Below the pieces are notes generated by a model. It ran no database searches and was not told the origin of the DNA. It worked only from the letters and a program-made list of their open reading frames with translations. Source: Roseobacter sp. (lineage in GTDB: Bacteria > Pseudomonadota > Alphaproteobacteria > Rhodobacterales > Rhodobacteraceae). Taken from it: 51,084 nucleotides of DNA. Each line of letters opens with the position of its first letter. Within the stretch, counting starts at the first letter, position 1. This document shows positions 25,456 to 34,281 of this stretch, in pieces. The DNA is taken from NCBI GenBank assembly GCA_024636495.1, contig JAGXGZ010000020.1, positions 1 to 51,084 of the forward strand, written 5' to 3'. The translations under genes and the position numbers were made by a program.

Positions 25456-26055
25456 ATGGTCATACTCCAAAGTCTCAGACGTCTTCCGACGTTTGTACTT
25501 TGTCTGACACTTACCGCCGGACTGGCCGCCTGTTCATCGGGCGGCTTTCCCACGTTTGGGGTATCGCGTACAGAGACGAACCCTTTTGCACCGGGCGTAA
25601 ACCAGCGCAAAGAGGCAGAAGACGGTGTTGAAGTTGCGCACCGTTTGATGCTTGCGGGTGAATATGAACTGGCTATCCGCGCGTTCAACCGCGCCGCCCT
25701 GGCAACGGGGCTAAGTGCCGAAATCCTATCCGGCCTTGGCAGTGCAAATCTGGGTCTGGGGCGCTTGGGGCAAGCGGAAAAGCTGCTTCGCGAGGCCGTA
25801 GAAAAAGACGATACACAGCCCGAGGTCTGGAATAATCTTGGCGTTGTCTTGATGGAACGCGGCAAAATAGCCGAGGCGAATTTAACGTTTCGCAAAGCTT
25901 ATGCGATGGATAATGGCGAAAGTGACGCAATCCGTGACAATTTACGCTTAGCACTCGCAAAATCGGAAAATCCTGTTAACATCCCAACTCAAGAAGACGA
26001 TTATAAATTGGTGAGGCGTGGATCGGGGGACTACCTTATTCGACCAACACCATGA
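25456..26055 (+). CDS. tadD: TPR lipoprotein TadD
   Basis: A 199-residue lipoprotein with lipobox LAAC (Cys26) and tetratricopeptide repeats from about 55 to 165 (HRLMLAGEYELAIRAFNRA, LGSANLGLGRLGQAEKLLREAV, NNLGVVLMERGKIAEANLTFRKA). TadD is the pilotin-like TPR lipoprotein needed for secretin assembly in Tad systems. It begins 5 nt after the tadC stop without an obvious ribosome site, so translation is probably coupled. Confidence 0.88.
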   Translation: MVILQSLRRLPTFVLCLTLTAGLAACSSGGFPTFGVSRTETNPFAPGVNQRKEAEDGVEVAHRLMLAGEYELAIRAFNRAALATGLSAEILSGLGSANLGLGRLGQAEKLLREAVEKDDTQPEVWNNLGVVLMERGKIAEANLTFRKAYAMDNGESDAIRDNLRLALAKSENPVNIPTQEDDYKLVRRGSGDYLIRPTP

Positions 26056-26084
26056 TCGAGGCAGAGCAGTAAAAGGACGCAAAA

Positions 26085-26939
26085 ATGCGCCACCCTATTC
26101 TTTTGACCGTCTGCGTTGCAGGCGTCATCGCGGTTGCAGGCTGCGGTGATAAGTCTGGTGAAAATACCGTTTCGCGGGCTTTTCAAGACGTGAATGTCAT
26201 CGATGAATCGAACCTCAACGATGTGATGCTGACTGTCGCCGACCCGAACGAGGCCGTCTCCTATTTTTCGCGCACTGCGAGCGAACAGCCTGATCGCATT
26301 GATATCCAACGTGGCTTGGGCAAATCCTTGGTCCGCGCCAAACGCAATCAAGAAGCGGCGGCCGTGTGGGCAAAAATCGTCAAGCTGAAAGACGCCACAG
26401 CCGACGATAACGTAGATTATGCCGATGCACTGATCCGGTCTGGGGACTGGGCTAAGGCCGAAAAAACTTTGGATTCCGTCCCGCCAACCCATGAAACGTA
26501 TAACCGCTACCGCCTTGAAGCGATTGTCGCTGACAGCAAACAAGAATGGGCCAAGGCCGATAGCTTTTACGAGATCGCGATGGGCCTTACCACGAAACCC
26601 GCATCCGTGATGAATAACTGGGGCTATTCCAAGCTGTCGCGCGGCGAATATCAGGCGGCAGAGCGCCTGTTTGGTGATGCGATCCGGCAGGATCCGACCC
26701 TTTTCACCGCCAAGAACAATCTGGTTCTCGCGCGCGGTGCCCAAGGCGAATACACGCTGCCCCCGATTGAGATGGACCAGACAGAGCGCGCGCAGCTTTT
26801 GCATACTCTTGCCCTGTCAGCGATCAAAAAGGGCGATGTCCAAACCGGCAAGGGCCTGCTGCAAGACGCGATCAGCACCCATCCTCAACATTTCGAAACA
26901 GCTGTCCGGTCGCTTCGTGCGCTGGAAAACGCGGGCTGA
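26085..26939 (+). CDS. second TPR lipoprotein of the Tad locus
   Basis: A 284-residue lipoprotein with lipobox VAGC (Cys20) and several TPR-like units between about 60 and 280 (RGLGKSLVRAKRNQEAAAVW, DALIRSGDWAKAEKTL, NNWGYSKLSRGEYQAAERLF, LALSAIKKGDVQTGKGLL). It is related in layout to TadD but longer. A strong AAAGGA ribosome site precedes it. Probably a periplasmic or outer-membrane assembly factor of the same system; a precise function is not known to me. Confidence 0.85.
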   Translation: MRHPILLTVCVAGVIAVAGCGDKSGENTVSRAFQDVNVIDESNLNDVMLTVADPNEAVSYFSRTASEQPDRIDIQRGLGKSLVRAKRNQEAAAVWAKIVKLKDATADDNVDYADALIRSGDWAKAEKTLDSVPPTHETYNRYRLEAIVADSKQEWAKADSFYEIAMGLTTKPASVMNNWGYSKLSRGEYQAAERLFGDAIRQDPTLFTAKNNLVLARGAQGEYTLPPIEMDQTERAQLLHTLALSAIKKGDVQTGKGLLQDAISTHPQHFETAVRSLRALENAG

Positions 26940-26945
26940 CGGCGG

Positions 26946-27440
26946 ATGTCGATTACCGTCTACGCCGCCCTTTGGTTCTTACCCTTTGTTGTCCCGCTTT
27001 GCCTTTATGCGGCCTACACGGACATGGCAACGATGAAGATCACCAACCCGACGGTTCTGTGCCTCGCGGCTGTGTTTTTGGTGATCGGTCCTATCGCGCT
27101 GCCGTTCGAGACCTATCTTTGGCATATCGCGGGTATGGTCATCGCATTGCTGATCGGCATCGTCTTGAATGCTGCCGGTGCCATGGGGGCTGGTGACGCC
27201 AAATTCATCGCAGCGGCGGTGCCATTCATTGCACTGGGTGATCTGCGGCTGGTGATGGCCCTGTTCATGGCCACATTGCTGGCCGCCGCCGTCACGCACC
27301 GCGGCGCGAAATACTCTCCCATGCGCAAACTCGCCCCCCAATGGACAAGCTGGGATCAGAACAAGAAATTCCCGATGGGGCTTGCCCTTGGAACGTCACT
27401 TGCCTTTTATTTGATCCTTGGCGCGCTGTTCGGGGCCTGA
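26946..27440 (+). CDS. cpaA: Tad prepilin peptidase CpaA/TadV
   Basis: A type IV prepilin peptidase (A24A, short form without the methylase domain) that cleaves the leaders of the two Flp-like pilins. The 164-residue polytopic protein shows the two catalytic aspartates: Asp26 in AAYTDMATMKI and Asp84 in the GAGD motif (81-84, MGAGDAKF). Four or five hydrophobic helices are visible. In many Tad loci cpaA is next to flp; here it closes the operon, 6 nt after the TPR gene. Confidence 0.94.
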   Translation: MSITVYAALWFLPFVVPLCLYAAYTDMATMKITNPTVLCLAAVFLVIGPIALPFETYLWHIAGMVIALLIGIVLNAAGAMGAGDAKFIAAAVPFIALGDLRLVMALFMATLLAAAVTHRGAKYSPMRKLAPQWTSWDQNKKFPMGLALGTSLAFYLILGALFGA

Positions 27441-27506
27441 ATTACGCCATATTCCACCCTTAGCTTAAGGCGAAATAATACGTCATAAGTACCAAAGGGT
27501 TCGTTG

Positions 27507-28814
27507 ATGAACATGCAAACCTCTGCCGTCATGGCACCGCCCCCGCCCCGCACCATCGAAGACATGAAGCTGTCGGTCGTCATGATGCGCGATATCATGA
27601 TCAAGACGATATACCGCAAAAACGTCTCGATGGTCAGCGAAGTTGCCAAGGCGATTTGCCTGCCAATTCAGGTTACCCAGGAACTGGTCGATATTGCCCG
27701 TGAACAGCGTCTGGTCGAAGCGACCGGAACCCTGAATGCCAACAACGGCAATGAAATGGGATATCAGCTGACCGATCTTGGCAAAGCGCGCGCTTTGGAT
27801 GCGCTGGCACAATCGGAGTATTTCGGCCCCATGCCTGTCCCCTTGGAGGTGTACCGAGAGCAGGTCAAACGCCAGTCTGTGCGCAACATGCAAATCACCC
27901 GCGCCCAGCTTGAAGGCGCGATGGGCCATCTGGTCTTGCCCGACGCGCTGATCGGCAATCTGGGGCCTGCGGTGTCGGCGGGCAGGTCGATCCTGATGTA
28001 TGGCCCGCCCGGCAACGGTAAATCCAGCATCTCAAACGGTATCCGTGACGCGCTTGGCGACAATATCTTCGTGCCTCGCGCCATCGAATACGCGTCTCAG
28101 GTGATCACGGTCTATGACCCCATCGTGCATTCCGCCGCCTCGGACGAGGAACAAGACCCAAATTCCCTGCGCCGCGTGACGCGCTATGACAGCCGCTATG
28201 TTCAGTGCGAACGGCCCACCGTGATCACCGGGGGCGAACTGTCGCTCGACATGCTTGACCTGGTCTACAACCCAACGGCGCGCACCTATCAGGCCCCGTT
28301 GCAGCTGAAATCGACCGGTGGCATCTTTATCGTCGACGACCTTGGCCGCCAAAAAGAGCCCCCACAAAGCATCGTCAACCGCTGGATCGTGCCGCTTGAG
28401 GAAAGCAAGGATATCCTTGCCCTGCAATCGGGCGAAAAATTCGAGGTGCCGTTTGACACGCTTGTTATTTTCTCGACCAACTTCCACCCGAACGAGATCT
28501 TCGACCAAGCCGCCTTGCGCCGAATTTTCTTCAAGATCAAAATCGACGGGCCCAACCAGAAAAACTTTCTCAAGATTTTCGCCATGGTCGCAAAGAAGCG
28601 CAAAATGCCACTGGACGAGGCGACTTTGATCCATCTGTTGAAAAACAAATACCCAACGATCGACAACACCTTCGCCAATTACCAGCCGATCTTTTTGATC
28701 GACCAGATTATTGCAATCTGCGACTTTGAAGGGATACCTTATCAAATGACCCCTGAATTGATGGACCGCGCATGGGCAAACATGTTTGTAAAAGACGAAC
28801 ATATCGTGAAATAA
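27507..28814 (+). CDS. AAA+ ATPase of unknown function linked to the Tad locus
   Basis: A 435-residue soluble ATPase. The first 160 residues include a winged-helix-like region (MIKTIYRKNVSMVSEVAKAI...TQELVDIAREQRLVEAT) and no membrane segment. The Walker A GPPGNGKSS is at about 166-174 and Walker B GGIFIVDDLGR near 270-280. The sensor-1-like FSTNFHP and the following ALRRIFFKI.ID are seen after it. It begins 66 nt after cpaA, with AAGGG as ribosome site; a TTG one codon earlier is a less likely start. Relatives are common in Rhodobacterales and Rhizobiales near cpaA, but I know of no proven role. It might act as a remodeller in pilus assembly; this is inference from position only. Confidence 0.8.
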   Translation: MNMQTSAVMAPPPPRTIEDMKLSVVMMRDIMIKTIYRKNVSMVSEVAKAICLPIQVTQELVDIAREQRLVEATGTLNANNGNEMGYQLTDLGKARALDALAQSEYFGPMPVPLEVYREQVKRQSVRNMQITRAQLEGAMGHLVLPDALIGNLGPAVSAGRSILMYGPPGNGKSSISNGIRDALGDNIFVPRAIEYASQVITVYDPIVHSAASDEEQDPNSLRRVTRYDSRYVQCERPTVITGGELSLDMLDLVYNPTARTYQAPLQLKSTGGIFIVDDLGRQKEPPQSIVNRWIVPLEESKDILALQSGEKFEVPFDTLVIFSTNFHPNEIFDQAALRRIFFKIKIDGPNQKNFLKIFAMVAKKRKMPLDEATLIHLLKNKYPTIDNTFANYQPIFLIDQIIAICDFEGIPYQMTPELMDRAWANMFVKDEHIVK

Positions 28815-28818
28815 CCCG

Positions 28819-29613
28819 ATGCGTTCACTGATTGGCATCGCAGGCTGTGGGCGCATGGGCGCACCGATGCTGGCCGCCTTGCGCGCGGCAGGCCTGCCCG
28901 CGCGCGGATACGATGTGGTCCCGATGGACGCGCCTCACATTACTGACGACATTGCCGTATTCTCCGAAGACCTCGATACACTGATCACCGTAGTGCGCGA
29001 CATCGACCAAACCGAAGCGGTGCTGTTTGGCGACCAGAATTTCACCGCCATTCCCAGCCTGCGCCGCATCATCATCTGCTCCACGCTCAGCCCGCGCTAT
29101 GTGCATGATCTGCGAGACCGCGTTCCTGCGCATATCACCCTGATCGACGCGCCTATGTCCGGTGCCCAAATCGCCGCGACCGAGGCACGCCTCAGTTTCA
29201 TGCTGGGCGGTGACAGCGACGACATCGCCGCCGCTCAACCCTTACTGGATGCCATGGGCAAACATTTCCACCATATGGGCGATTTCGGCGCAGGGATGCA
29301 GGCAAAGGTGCTCAACAATCTGCTGGCCGCCAGCAACACGGCCATGACCCGCCTCGTGCTGGATTGGGCCGACCAAGCAGGCCTCGACGAGCCAAAACTC
29401 CTGAACCTTATCCACACCTCATCGGGGCAAAACTGGCTCGCCTCAGGCTTCAACGATATCGAATTTGCCCGTGACGGTTTTGCCGCCGACAACACCATCG
29501 CCATTCTGGTCAAAGACATCGCCAGCGCTCTGGACGCAGCTCCTGAAAACGCCGACACCACTCTTCCCACCCTCATACAATCCACCATAAAATCCCTAAA
29601 ACCACGCAGCTAG
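28819..29613 (+). CDS. NAD(P)-dependent beta-hydroxyacid dehydrogenase family protein
   Basis: A 264-residue member of the 3-hydroxyisobutyrate dehydrogenase/tartronate semialdehyde reductase family. The Rossmann motif GCGRMG is at 9-14, the substrate-binding loop DAPMSG at 110-115, and the catalytic lysine is Lys163 in GAGMQAKVLNN. The protein is about 25 residues shorter than typical HIBADH (290-300). Start and stop spacing (4 nt after the ATPase gene) suggests co-transcription with the Tad tail, though no functional link is evident. The substrate cannot be predicted. Confidence 0.88.
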   Translation: MRSLIGIAGCGRMGAPMLAALRAAGLPARGYDVVPMDAPHITDDIAVFSEDLDTLITVVRDIDQTEAVLFGDQNFTAIPSLRRIIICSTLSPRYVHDLRDRVPAHITLIDAPMSGAQIAATEARLSFMLGGDSDDIAAAQPLLDAMGKHFHHMGDFGAGMQAKVLNNLLAASNTAMTRLVLDWADQAGLDEPKLLNLIHTSSGQNWLASGFNDIEFARDGFAADNTIAILVKDIASALDAAPENADTTLPTLIQSTIKSLKPRS

Positions 29614-29684
29614 TTTCATTTTGCCGAATAAACTCCGGGGGTGTGGGGGCTGGCCCCTACTCCGCCGCATGCTATCTATGATCC

Positions 29685-32135
29685 ATGCGTGATTTGCCCC
29701 CCCAATTCCAAGACTGGTTCGCCACCAAAGGTTGGGGCATCCATCCCCATCAACAAGACATGCTCGACCGCGCCGATGCGCCCGCGCTGCTGCTGATCGC
29801 CCCCACAGGTGGTGGCAAAACCCTTGCGGGCTTCCTGCCTACGCTGGTGGACTTGGCCCAAAACGACCACAAGGGCCTGCATACACTCTATATCTCGCCG
29901 CTCAAGGCGCTGGCTGCCGATATCAAACGCAACCTCACAACCCCCCTCACCGAAATGGACCTTCCCATCCGGATCGAGGACCGCACCGGCGACACCTCGC
30001 AAACCCGCAAACGCCGCCAACGCGCCGACCCGCCGCATATCTTGCTGACCACCCCCGAAAGCCTGGCGCTGCTAACGTCTTACGAAGACGCGCCACGCAT
30101 GTTTCATGGCCTCAAACGTGTAGTGATCGACGAAATCCATGCGCTCGCCGACAGCAAACGCGGTGATCAACTGATGCTGGCGCTGGCCCGCCTGCAAACC
30201 CTTTGCCCAGACCTCAAACGCGTCGGCCTCTCTGCCACCGTCGAAGACCCCGCCGCCATCGCCCATTTCATGGCCCGCCACCCAGATCCTTGCCCGATCC
30301 TGCTGGCTGATCCCGGCCCGCCGCCCGATATTCAGGTGTTGCACACGACCGAGGCCCCCCCATGGGCAGGTGCTGGGGCAGCCTATGCGATACCCGCTGT
30401 GCTGGATCAAATCCGCAAACACAAAACGACGCTGATCTTCCACAACACCCGCGCTCAGGCCGAGATTTTCTTTCATAAACTCTGGCTCGCCAATGACGAC
30501 AGCCTACCCATCGGCATCCACCACGGATCACTGGACCGCACCCAACGCGAACGCGTCGAAGCCGCCATGGTACGCGGCGATCTACGTGCTATCGTATGTA
30601 CTGGTAGTCTTGATCTGGGGATCGACTGGGGCGATGTCGATCTTGTCATTCAAATCGGCGCACCGAAAAACGTCAAACGTCTGGTCCAGCGCATCGGCCG
30701 CGCCAACCACCGCTACAACGCGCCCTCCAAAGCACTGCTGGTGCCCGCCAACCGCTTTGAGGTCGTCGAATGCGTCGCGGCCCTCGAGGCCGTCCTAGCC
30801 GGAGAGCTTGACGGCGACCCCCGTGGCCCCGGCCCCCGCGATGTGCTGTGCCAACACATCCTGATCACCGCCTGCGCAGGCCCCTTCGAGGCCGATGCAC
30901 TTTTTGCCGAAGTCACCTCCGCAGGGGCCTATGCTGCCCTCACCCGCGCCCAGTTCGACGCCTGTCTCGATTTCTGTGCCACAGGCGGCTACGCCTTGCG
31001 CGCCTATGACCGCTGGCAACGGCTGTTGTTAAAGGACGGCAAATGGCACCTGCGCGACCCGCGCAGCGCGCAGCGCATCCGCATGAACATCGGCACGATC
31101 CAGGATACCGATACACTCAAGGTGCGCATGAAGCGCAACCGTGGCGGCAAACCCTTGGGCGAGATCGAAGAAGGCTTTGCCGCGACCTTGACGGCGGGCG
31201 ATACCTTCCTGATCGGCGGGCAAATCGTCAAATACGAAGGCCTTCGCGAAATGACCGTCGAGGTCAGCCGCGATTCCGCCAAAAAGCCTCGCGTCGCATC
31301 CTTCATGGGTACGAAGTTCGCGACCTCGACGCAGCTTTCCGCCCGCGTCCAACGCATGTTCACGCAAGACAGCTGGCCAGAACTGCCGTCGCATACGGCC
31401 CAATGGCTAGAACTTCAGCGACAGGTCAGCCAGCTACCGCAACCCGGTCGATTGCTGGTGGAAAGCTTTCCCCATGACGGCCGCGAACAGACCGTCATTT
31501 ACGGATTTGCCGGGCGCAATGGCCAGCAAACCTTGGGTCTTTTGCTGACCAAACGCATGGAGGCGCTGGGTTTGGGCCCGCTTGGCTTTGTGGCGACTGA
31601 TTACGCGACATTGATTTGGGGGTTAAGTCCGGTCGATGACCCCGACACCCTGCTTGATCCTTCAACTCTATACGAGGGGCTTGATATATGGCTGGCCGGG
31701 AACGCTGTGATGAAGCGGACCTTTCGGGCCTCGGCGACCATCGCAGGGCTGATAGAGAGAAATACACCCCAAGCGCGCAAATCCGGTCGGCAGGCCACTT
31801 TCAGCTCGGATATATTGTACGATACTTTGCATAAATATGATCCCGAGCACCTTTTGCTGGATATCACCCGCGAGGAAGCTTTGCGTGGTCTGGTTGATTT
31901 CGGCAGGATTGAGGAAATGTTAAACCGGATTGGAGGGCGCATTGATCATCGCAAGCTTGCACGCGTTAGCCCGTTATCTGCCCCCATGTTTCTGGAAATG
32001 GGCCGCGTCCCGGTCAAGGGCGACGCAGAAGAACGGCTTTTGGCTCAAGAAGCGCAGCGACTGATGGAGGCGTCTGGGCTTGCCAACATTACCCCTGCCC
32101 CCTCAAACAAACCGCGATGGCGCGTTGGATTTTAA
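29685..32135 (+). CDS. lhr: ligase-associated DEXH-box DNA helicase (Lhr-like)
   Basis: An 816-residue superfamily 2 helicase of the short Lhr class, which in many bacteria is encoded with an ATP-dependent ligase, an exonuclease and a phosphoesterase and is assumed to serve DNA repair. Q-motif-like HPHQQDML, Walker A APTGGGKT (39-46), DEIH (149-152), GLSATVEDP motif III, and the second RecA domain motifs TGSLDLGIDWGDVDLVIQ and QRIGRANHR are clear. After it come the winged-helix and Lhr-specific C-terminal domains. The 71-nt gap upstream carries a small GGGGC/GCCCC hairpin. The next gene is its usual partner pdeM. Confidence 0.93.
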   Translation: MRDLPPQFQDWFATKGWGIHPHQQDMLDRADAPALLLIAPTGGGKTLAGFLPTLVDLAQNDHKGLHTLYISPLKALAADIKRNLTTPLTEMDLPIRIEDRTGDTSQTRKRRQRADPPHILLTTPESLALLTSYEDAPRMFHGLKRVVIDEIHALADSKRGDQLMLALARLQTLCPDLKRVGLSATVEDPAAIAHFMARHPDPCPILLADPGPPPDIQVLHTTEAPPWAGAGAAYAIPAVLDQIRKHKTTLIFHNTRAQAEIFFHKLWLANDDSLPIGIHHGSLDRTQRERVEAAMVRGDLRAIVCTGSLDLGIDWGDVDLVIQIGAPKNVKRLVQRIGRANHRYNAPSKALLVPANRFEVVECVAALEAVLAGELDGDPRGPGPRDVLCQHILITACAGPFEADALFAEVTSAGAYAALTRAQFDACLDFCATGGYALRAYDRWQRLLLKDGKWHLRDPRSAQRIRMNIGTIQDTDTLKVRMKRNRGGKPLGEIEEGFAATLTAGDTFLIGGQIVKYEGLREMTVEVSRDSAKKPRVASFMGTKFATSTQLSARVQRMFTQDSWPELPSHTAQWLELQRQVSQLPQPGRLLVESFPHDGREQTVIYGFAGRNGQQTLGLLLTKRMEALGLGPLGFVATDYATLIWGLSPVDDPDTLLDPSTLYEGLDIWLAGNAVMKRTFRASATIAGLIERNTPQARKSGRQATFSSDILYDTLHKYDPEHLLLDITREEALRGLVDFGRIEEMLNRIGGRIDHRKLARVSPLSAPMFLEMGRVPVKGDAEERLLAQEAQRLMEASGLANITPAPSNKPRWRVGF

Positions 32136-32170
32136 TATCAAACCTTTTGACCAGATTATGGACCTGAATT

Positions 32171-32349
32171 TGAGTATTTGTAAAAGGGTGAAGCCAAAGC
32201 GTTCAGGCTTTCTTAAGCCCGTGTCCTGTAGTCTTGCCTGGCGGTACAGGCTGGAGAGCCGATGGCCGTAAAGGGTGAAGGCGTCATGGTGGACTGCAAT
32301 AGCAATTTATTCAGGACGTCTTCCAAATTCACCCTTTTAAAAATACTCA
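32171..32349. repeat. inverted-repeat element between lhr and pdeM
   Basis: Left arm 32171-32192 (begins TGAGTATTTG, ends GGGTGAA) and right arm 32328-32349 (begins TTCACCC, ends AATACTCA) are inverted copies, 21 of 22 positions paired. The 135-nt core includes a CCTGTA/TACAGG hairpin (32225-32230 with 32245-32250). It also holds a shortened direct copy of the inner arm motif (GTAAAGGGTGAAG at 32268-32280). No coding frame of note is present. It resembles a miniature inverted-repeat element or a structured RNA. Confidence 0.6.
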
Positions 32350-32419
32350 TATCCCAAAACTGGCAACGAGACTGACTGCAGACCTTGCAGAGCGCCGGTC
32401 AATATCGCATGAACGAAGC

Positions 32420-33085
32420 ATGAACTTAGGCTATGAATTTCAACTCTTTAATGCGCGACTGCAAGCCCTAGGATCAGGCGCGCTTTGGTGGCCTGACCGC
32501 AAGCTTATATGTGTATCGGATTTGCATTTGGGAAAATCCGAACGTATCGCCCGTCGGGGCGGTGCCGCGTTACCGCCTTATGAAACCCACGATACCTTGA
32601 CACGGCTGGCGGATGATCTGGAAAGAACGGGCGCGCAGTGTGTTGTGTGCCTGGGAGACAGTTTTGATGATGTGCACGCCGCAATGTCGCTGCCTGCGCA
32701 AGAACAGCACTGGATCGCGAGATTGCAGGCTGGACGCCGCTGGATCTGGATCGAAGGCAACCATGATCCGGGCCCCCTTGACCTTGGTGGTAGCCATCAG
32801 AATGAACTGCGCCTTGGCCCTCTTACCTTTCGCCACATCGCGGCGATACCAAGCCAAGGTGAGATTTCCGGCCATTACCACCCAAAAGCCACATTAGCCC
32901 TTGGCGGGCGCACCGTATCGCGGCCAGCGTTCCTGTTTGATAGCGACAAACTGATTATGCCCGCTTTTGGCACATATACAGGCGGGTTACACAGCACTTC
33001 AGAACCACTACGATCAATCATGCAAAACGATGCCTATGCCATCTTGACCGGCCCGCGGCCCACCGCCATTCCAATGCCACGTTAG
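32420..33085 (+). CDS. pdeM: ligase-associated DNA damage response phosphoesterase
   Basis: A 221-residue calcineurin-like metallophosphoesterase of the type encoded beside Lhr helicases. All metal motifs are visible: DLH (34-36), GD (79-80), GNHD (113-116) and GHYH (151-154). It belongs to the Lhr/ligase/exonuclease group thought to act on broken DNA ends; the ligase and exonuclease are not in this window. The start at 32420 is 70 nt after the inverted-repeat element and has only a weak ribosome site. Confidence 0.92.
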   Translation: MNLGYEFQLFNARLQALGSGALWWPDRKLICVSDLHLGKSERIARRGGAALPPYETHDTLTRLADDLERTGAQCVVCLGDSFDDVHAAMSLPAQEQHWIARLQAGRRWIWIEGNHDPGPLDLGGSHQNELRLGPLTFRHIAAIPSQGEISGHYHPKATLALGGRTVSRPAFLFDSDKLIMPAFGTYTGGLHSTSEPLRSIMQNDAYAILTGPRPTAIPMPR

Positions 33086-33133
33086 CCATTACTGTACTGA
33101 AACAATACGCGTGCAATTACGAAAGGGACCCTT

Positions 33134-33553
33134 GTGGATCAGATAGCAGTAGATCGCATTTATCAAAGCTTTGCGGCGCAATCGATGATGGCGACCCTTG
33201 GCGCGAAAATGGTAGATGTCACATCGGGTGTTGTCCGGATAGAAGCGCCAATTCTACCGGGTGCCCGACAACAACAAGGCTTTGGACATGCAGGACTTTC
33301 CTTTTCAATCGGTGACAGCGCTGCTGGCTATGCTGCGTTGACAAGCCTGCCGCTGGACATGGAAGTTGTCACCGCTGAGATCAAGATCAACCTGTTGGCA
33401 CCTGCGCGTGGCCAAAAGCTGATCGCGATTGGAAAGGTTGTGAAGCCCGGCAAGCGGTTGTGCGTGGTCACGGCAGACGTTTTCGCAAGCGACAATGGCC
33501 AAGAGACGCTGATCGCCATACTGCAAGGAACAATGGTGCCTGTGCCTGTTTAG
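33134..33553 (+). CDS. PaaI family thioesterase
   Basis: A 139-residue hotdog-fold thioesterase. The conserved GFGHAGLSFSIGDSAAGYAAL region corresponds to the HGG...D active-site segment of PaaI/YbgC-like acyl-CoA thioesterases, and TAEIKINLLAPARG is the second family block. It starts with GTG, supported by an AAAGGGA ribosome site about 6 nt upstream. The substrate is unknown; aryl- or acyl-CoA is likely. Its stop overlaps the stop of the convergent LytTR gene by 4 nt. Confidence 0.88.
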   Translation: MDQIAVDRIYQSFAAQSMMATLGAKMVDVTSGVVRIEAPILPGARQQQGFGHAGLSFSIGDSAAGYAALTSLPLDMEVVTAEIKINLLAPARGQKLIAIGKVVKPGKRLCVVTADVFASDNGQETLIAILQGTMVPVPV

Positions 33554-34281
33554 ATCAAACCTGCCGCTTTCAGGGTGGGTCGAAAGCTGCGGGCGACGGG
33601 AACTTCTTCGCCGGTCGTCAGGATGAGAAAATGCCGACCCCGCTCGCGGCGGTGCTTTGATACGGCGTAGAAGGCGACCCAATGCGATCTGTGAACCTGC
33701 AATCCATTTTCGCCCTGCAACGCATCCACGGCATCCTGCATGCGCAAAAGAACAAGTGCGCTGCCGTTTTGTGTGACGACATTCAGATAGTGATCTTGCG
33801 CCTCAAGCCGGATCAGCGGTGCGCGCCGATCCAACGGCAGACGGCGCAGAAATAGGGCCTGACTGTCGTGGGTTTCAGGGTCGGGTGGCGGACTAAAAGC
33901 ATGGCGCGCCAGTGCGACCCCGCCATGAACGACCAAGACCGTCGCCAGAATGATGGCCGCCAAATACGCAAATCGGTCCATCCCTTGCCACTCAGGAAAC
34001 ACATAACTGTTGACGAGATGAACTGCGGCCGCAAGCAACAGGGCAAAACCGCTCCAGATCAATGCCACTTTCCATCTGACACGGTCGCGCGAAATCCGCG
34101 CACATAAAGACGAGCCGACCACCGAAAGTGCGACGATGCCAGACCAATATGCCAACCTTGGCGCCCAGCCCAAAGCTTCATGGGTGCCAAAGGGGCCTGC
34201 AAGCGTGCTGAGTACAGTCGCAAGCGCCCAAAGGCTTGAAAGCATCGGAACCCCTGTCCGTTCACGAAGCGTATATGACAT
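33550..34281 (-). CDS. membrane-anchored LytTR-type transcription regulator
   Basis: A 243-residue protein with four hydrophobic helices in its N-terminal half (about 10-125) and a C-terminal LytTR DNA-binding domain (about 145-240; FLRRLPLDRRAPLIRLEAQDHYLNVVT, then VHRSHWVAFYAV). This is a one-piece membrane sensor and regulator, seen repeatedly in Roseobacters, with no receiver domain. The ATG at 34281 is preferred over an upstream TTG at 34290, since AGGA lies about 11 nt before it. It is divergent from the DUF2306 gene, a probable target. Confidence 0.85.
   Translation of the reverse strand: MSYTLRERTGVPMLSSLWALATVLSTLAGPFGTHEALGWAPRLAYWSGIVALSVVGSSLCARISRDRVRWKVALIWSGFALLLAAAVHLVNSYVFPEWQGMDRFAYLAAIILATVLVVHGGVALARHAFSPPPDPETHDSQALFLRRLPLDRRAPLIRLEAQDHYLNVVTQNGSALVLLRMQDAVDALQGENGLQVHRSHWVAFYAVSKHRRERGRHFLILTTGEEVPVARSFRPTLKAAGLI

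Noticed and set aside
28032..28856. 274-codon frame opposite the AAA+ ATPase
   Set aside because: Shadow of a gene with clear Walker motifs.
32080..32271. Short frame at the lhr 3' end running into the inverted-repeat element
   Set aside because: Overlaps lhr in another phase and has no ribosome site or motif.
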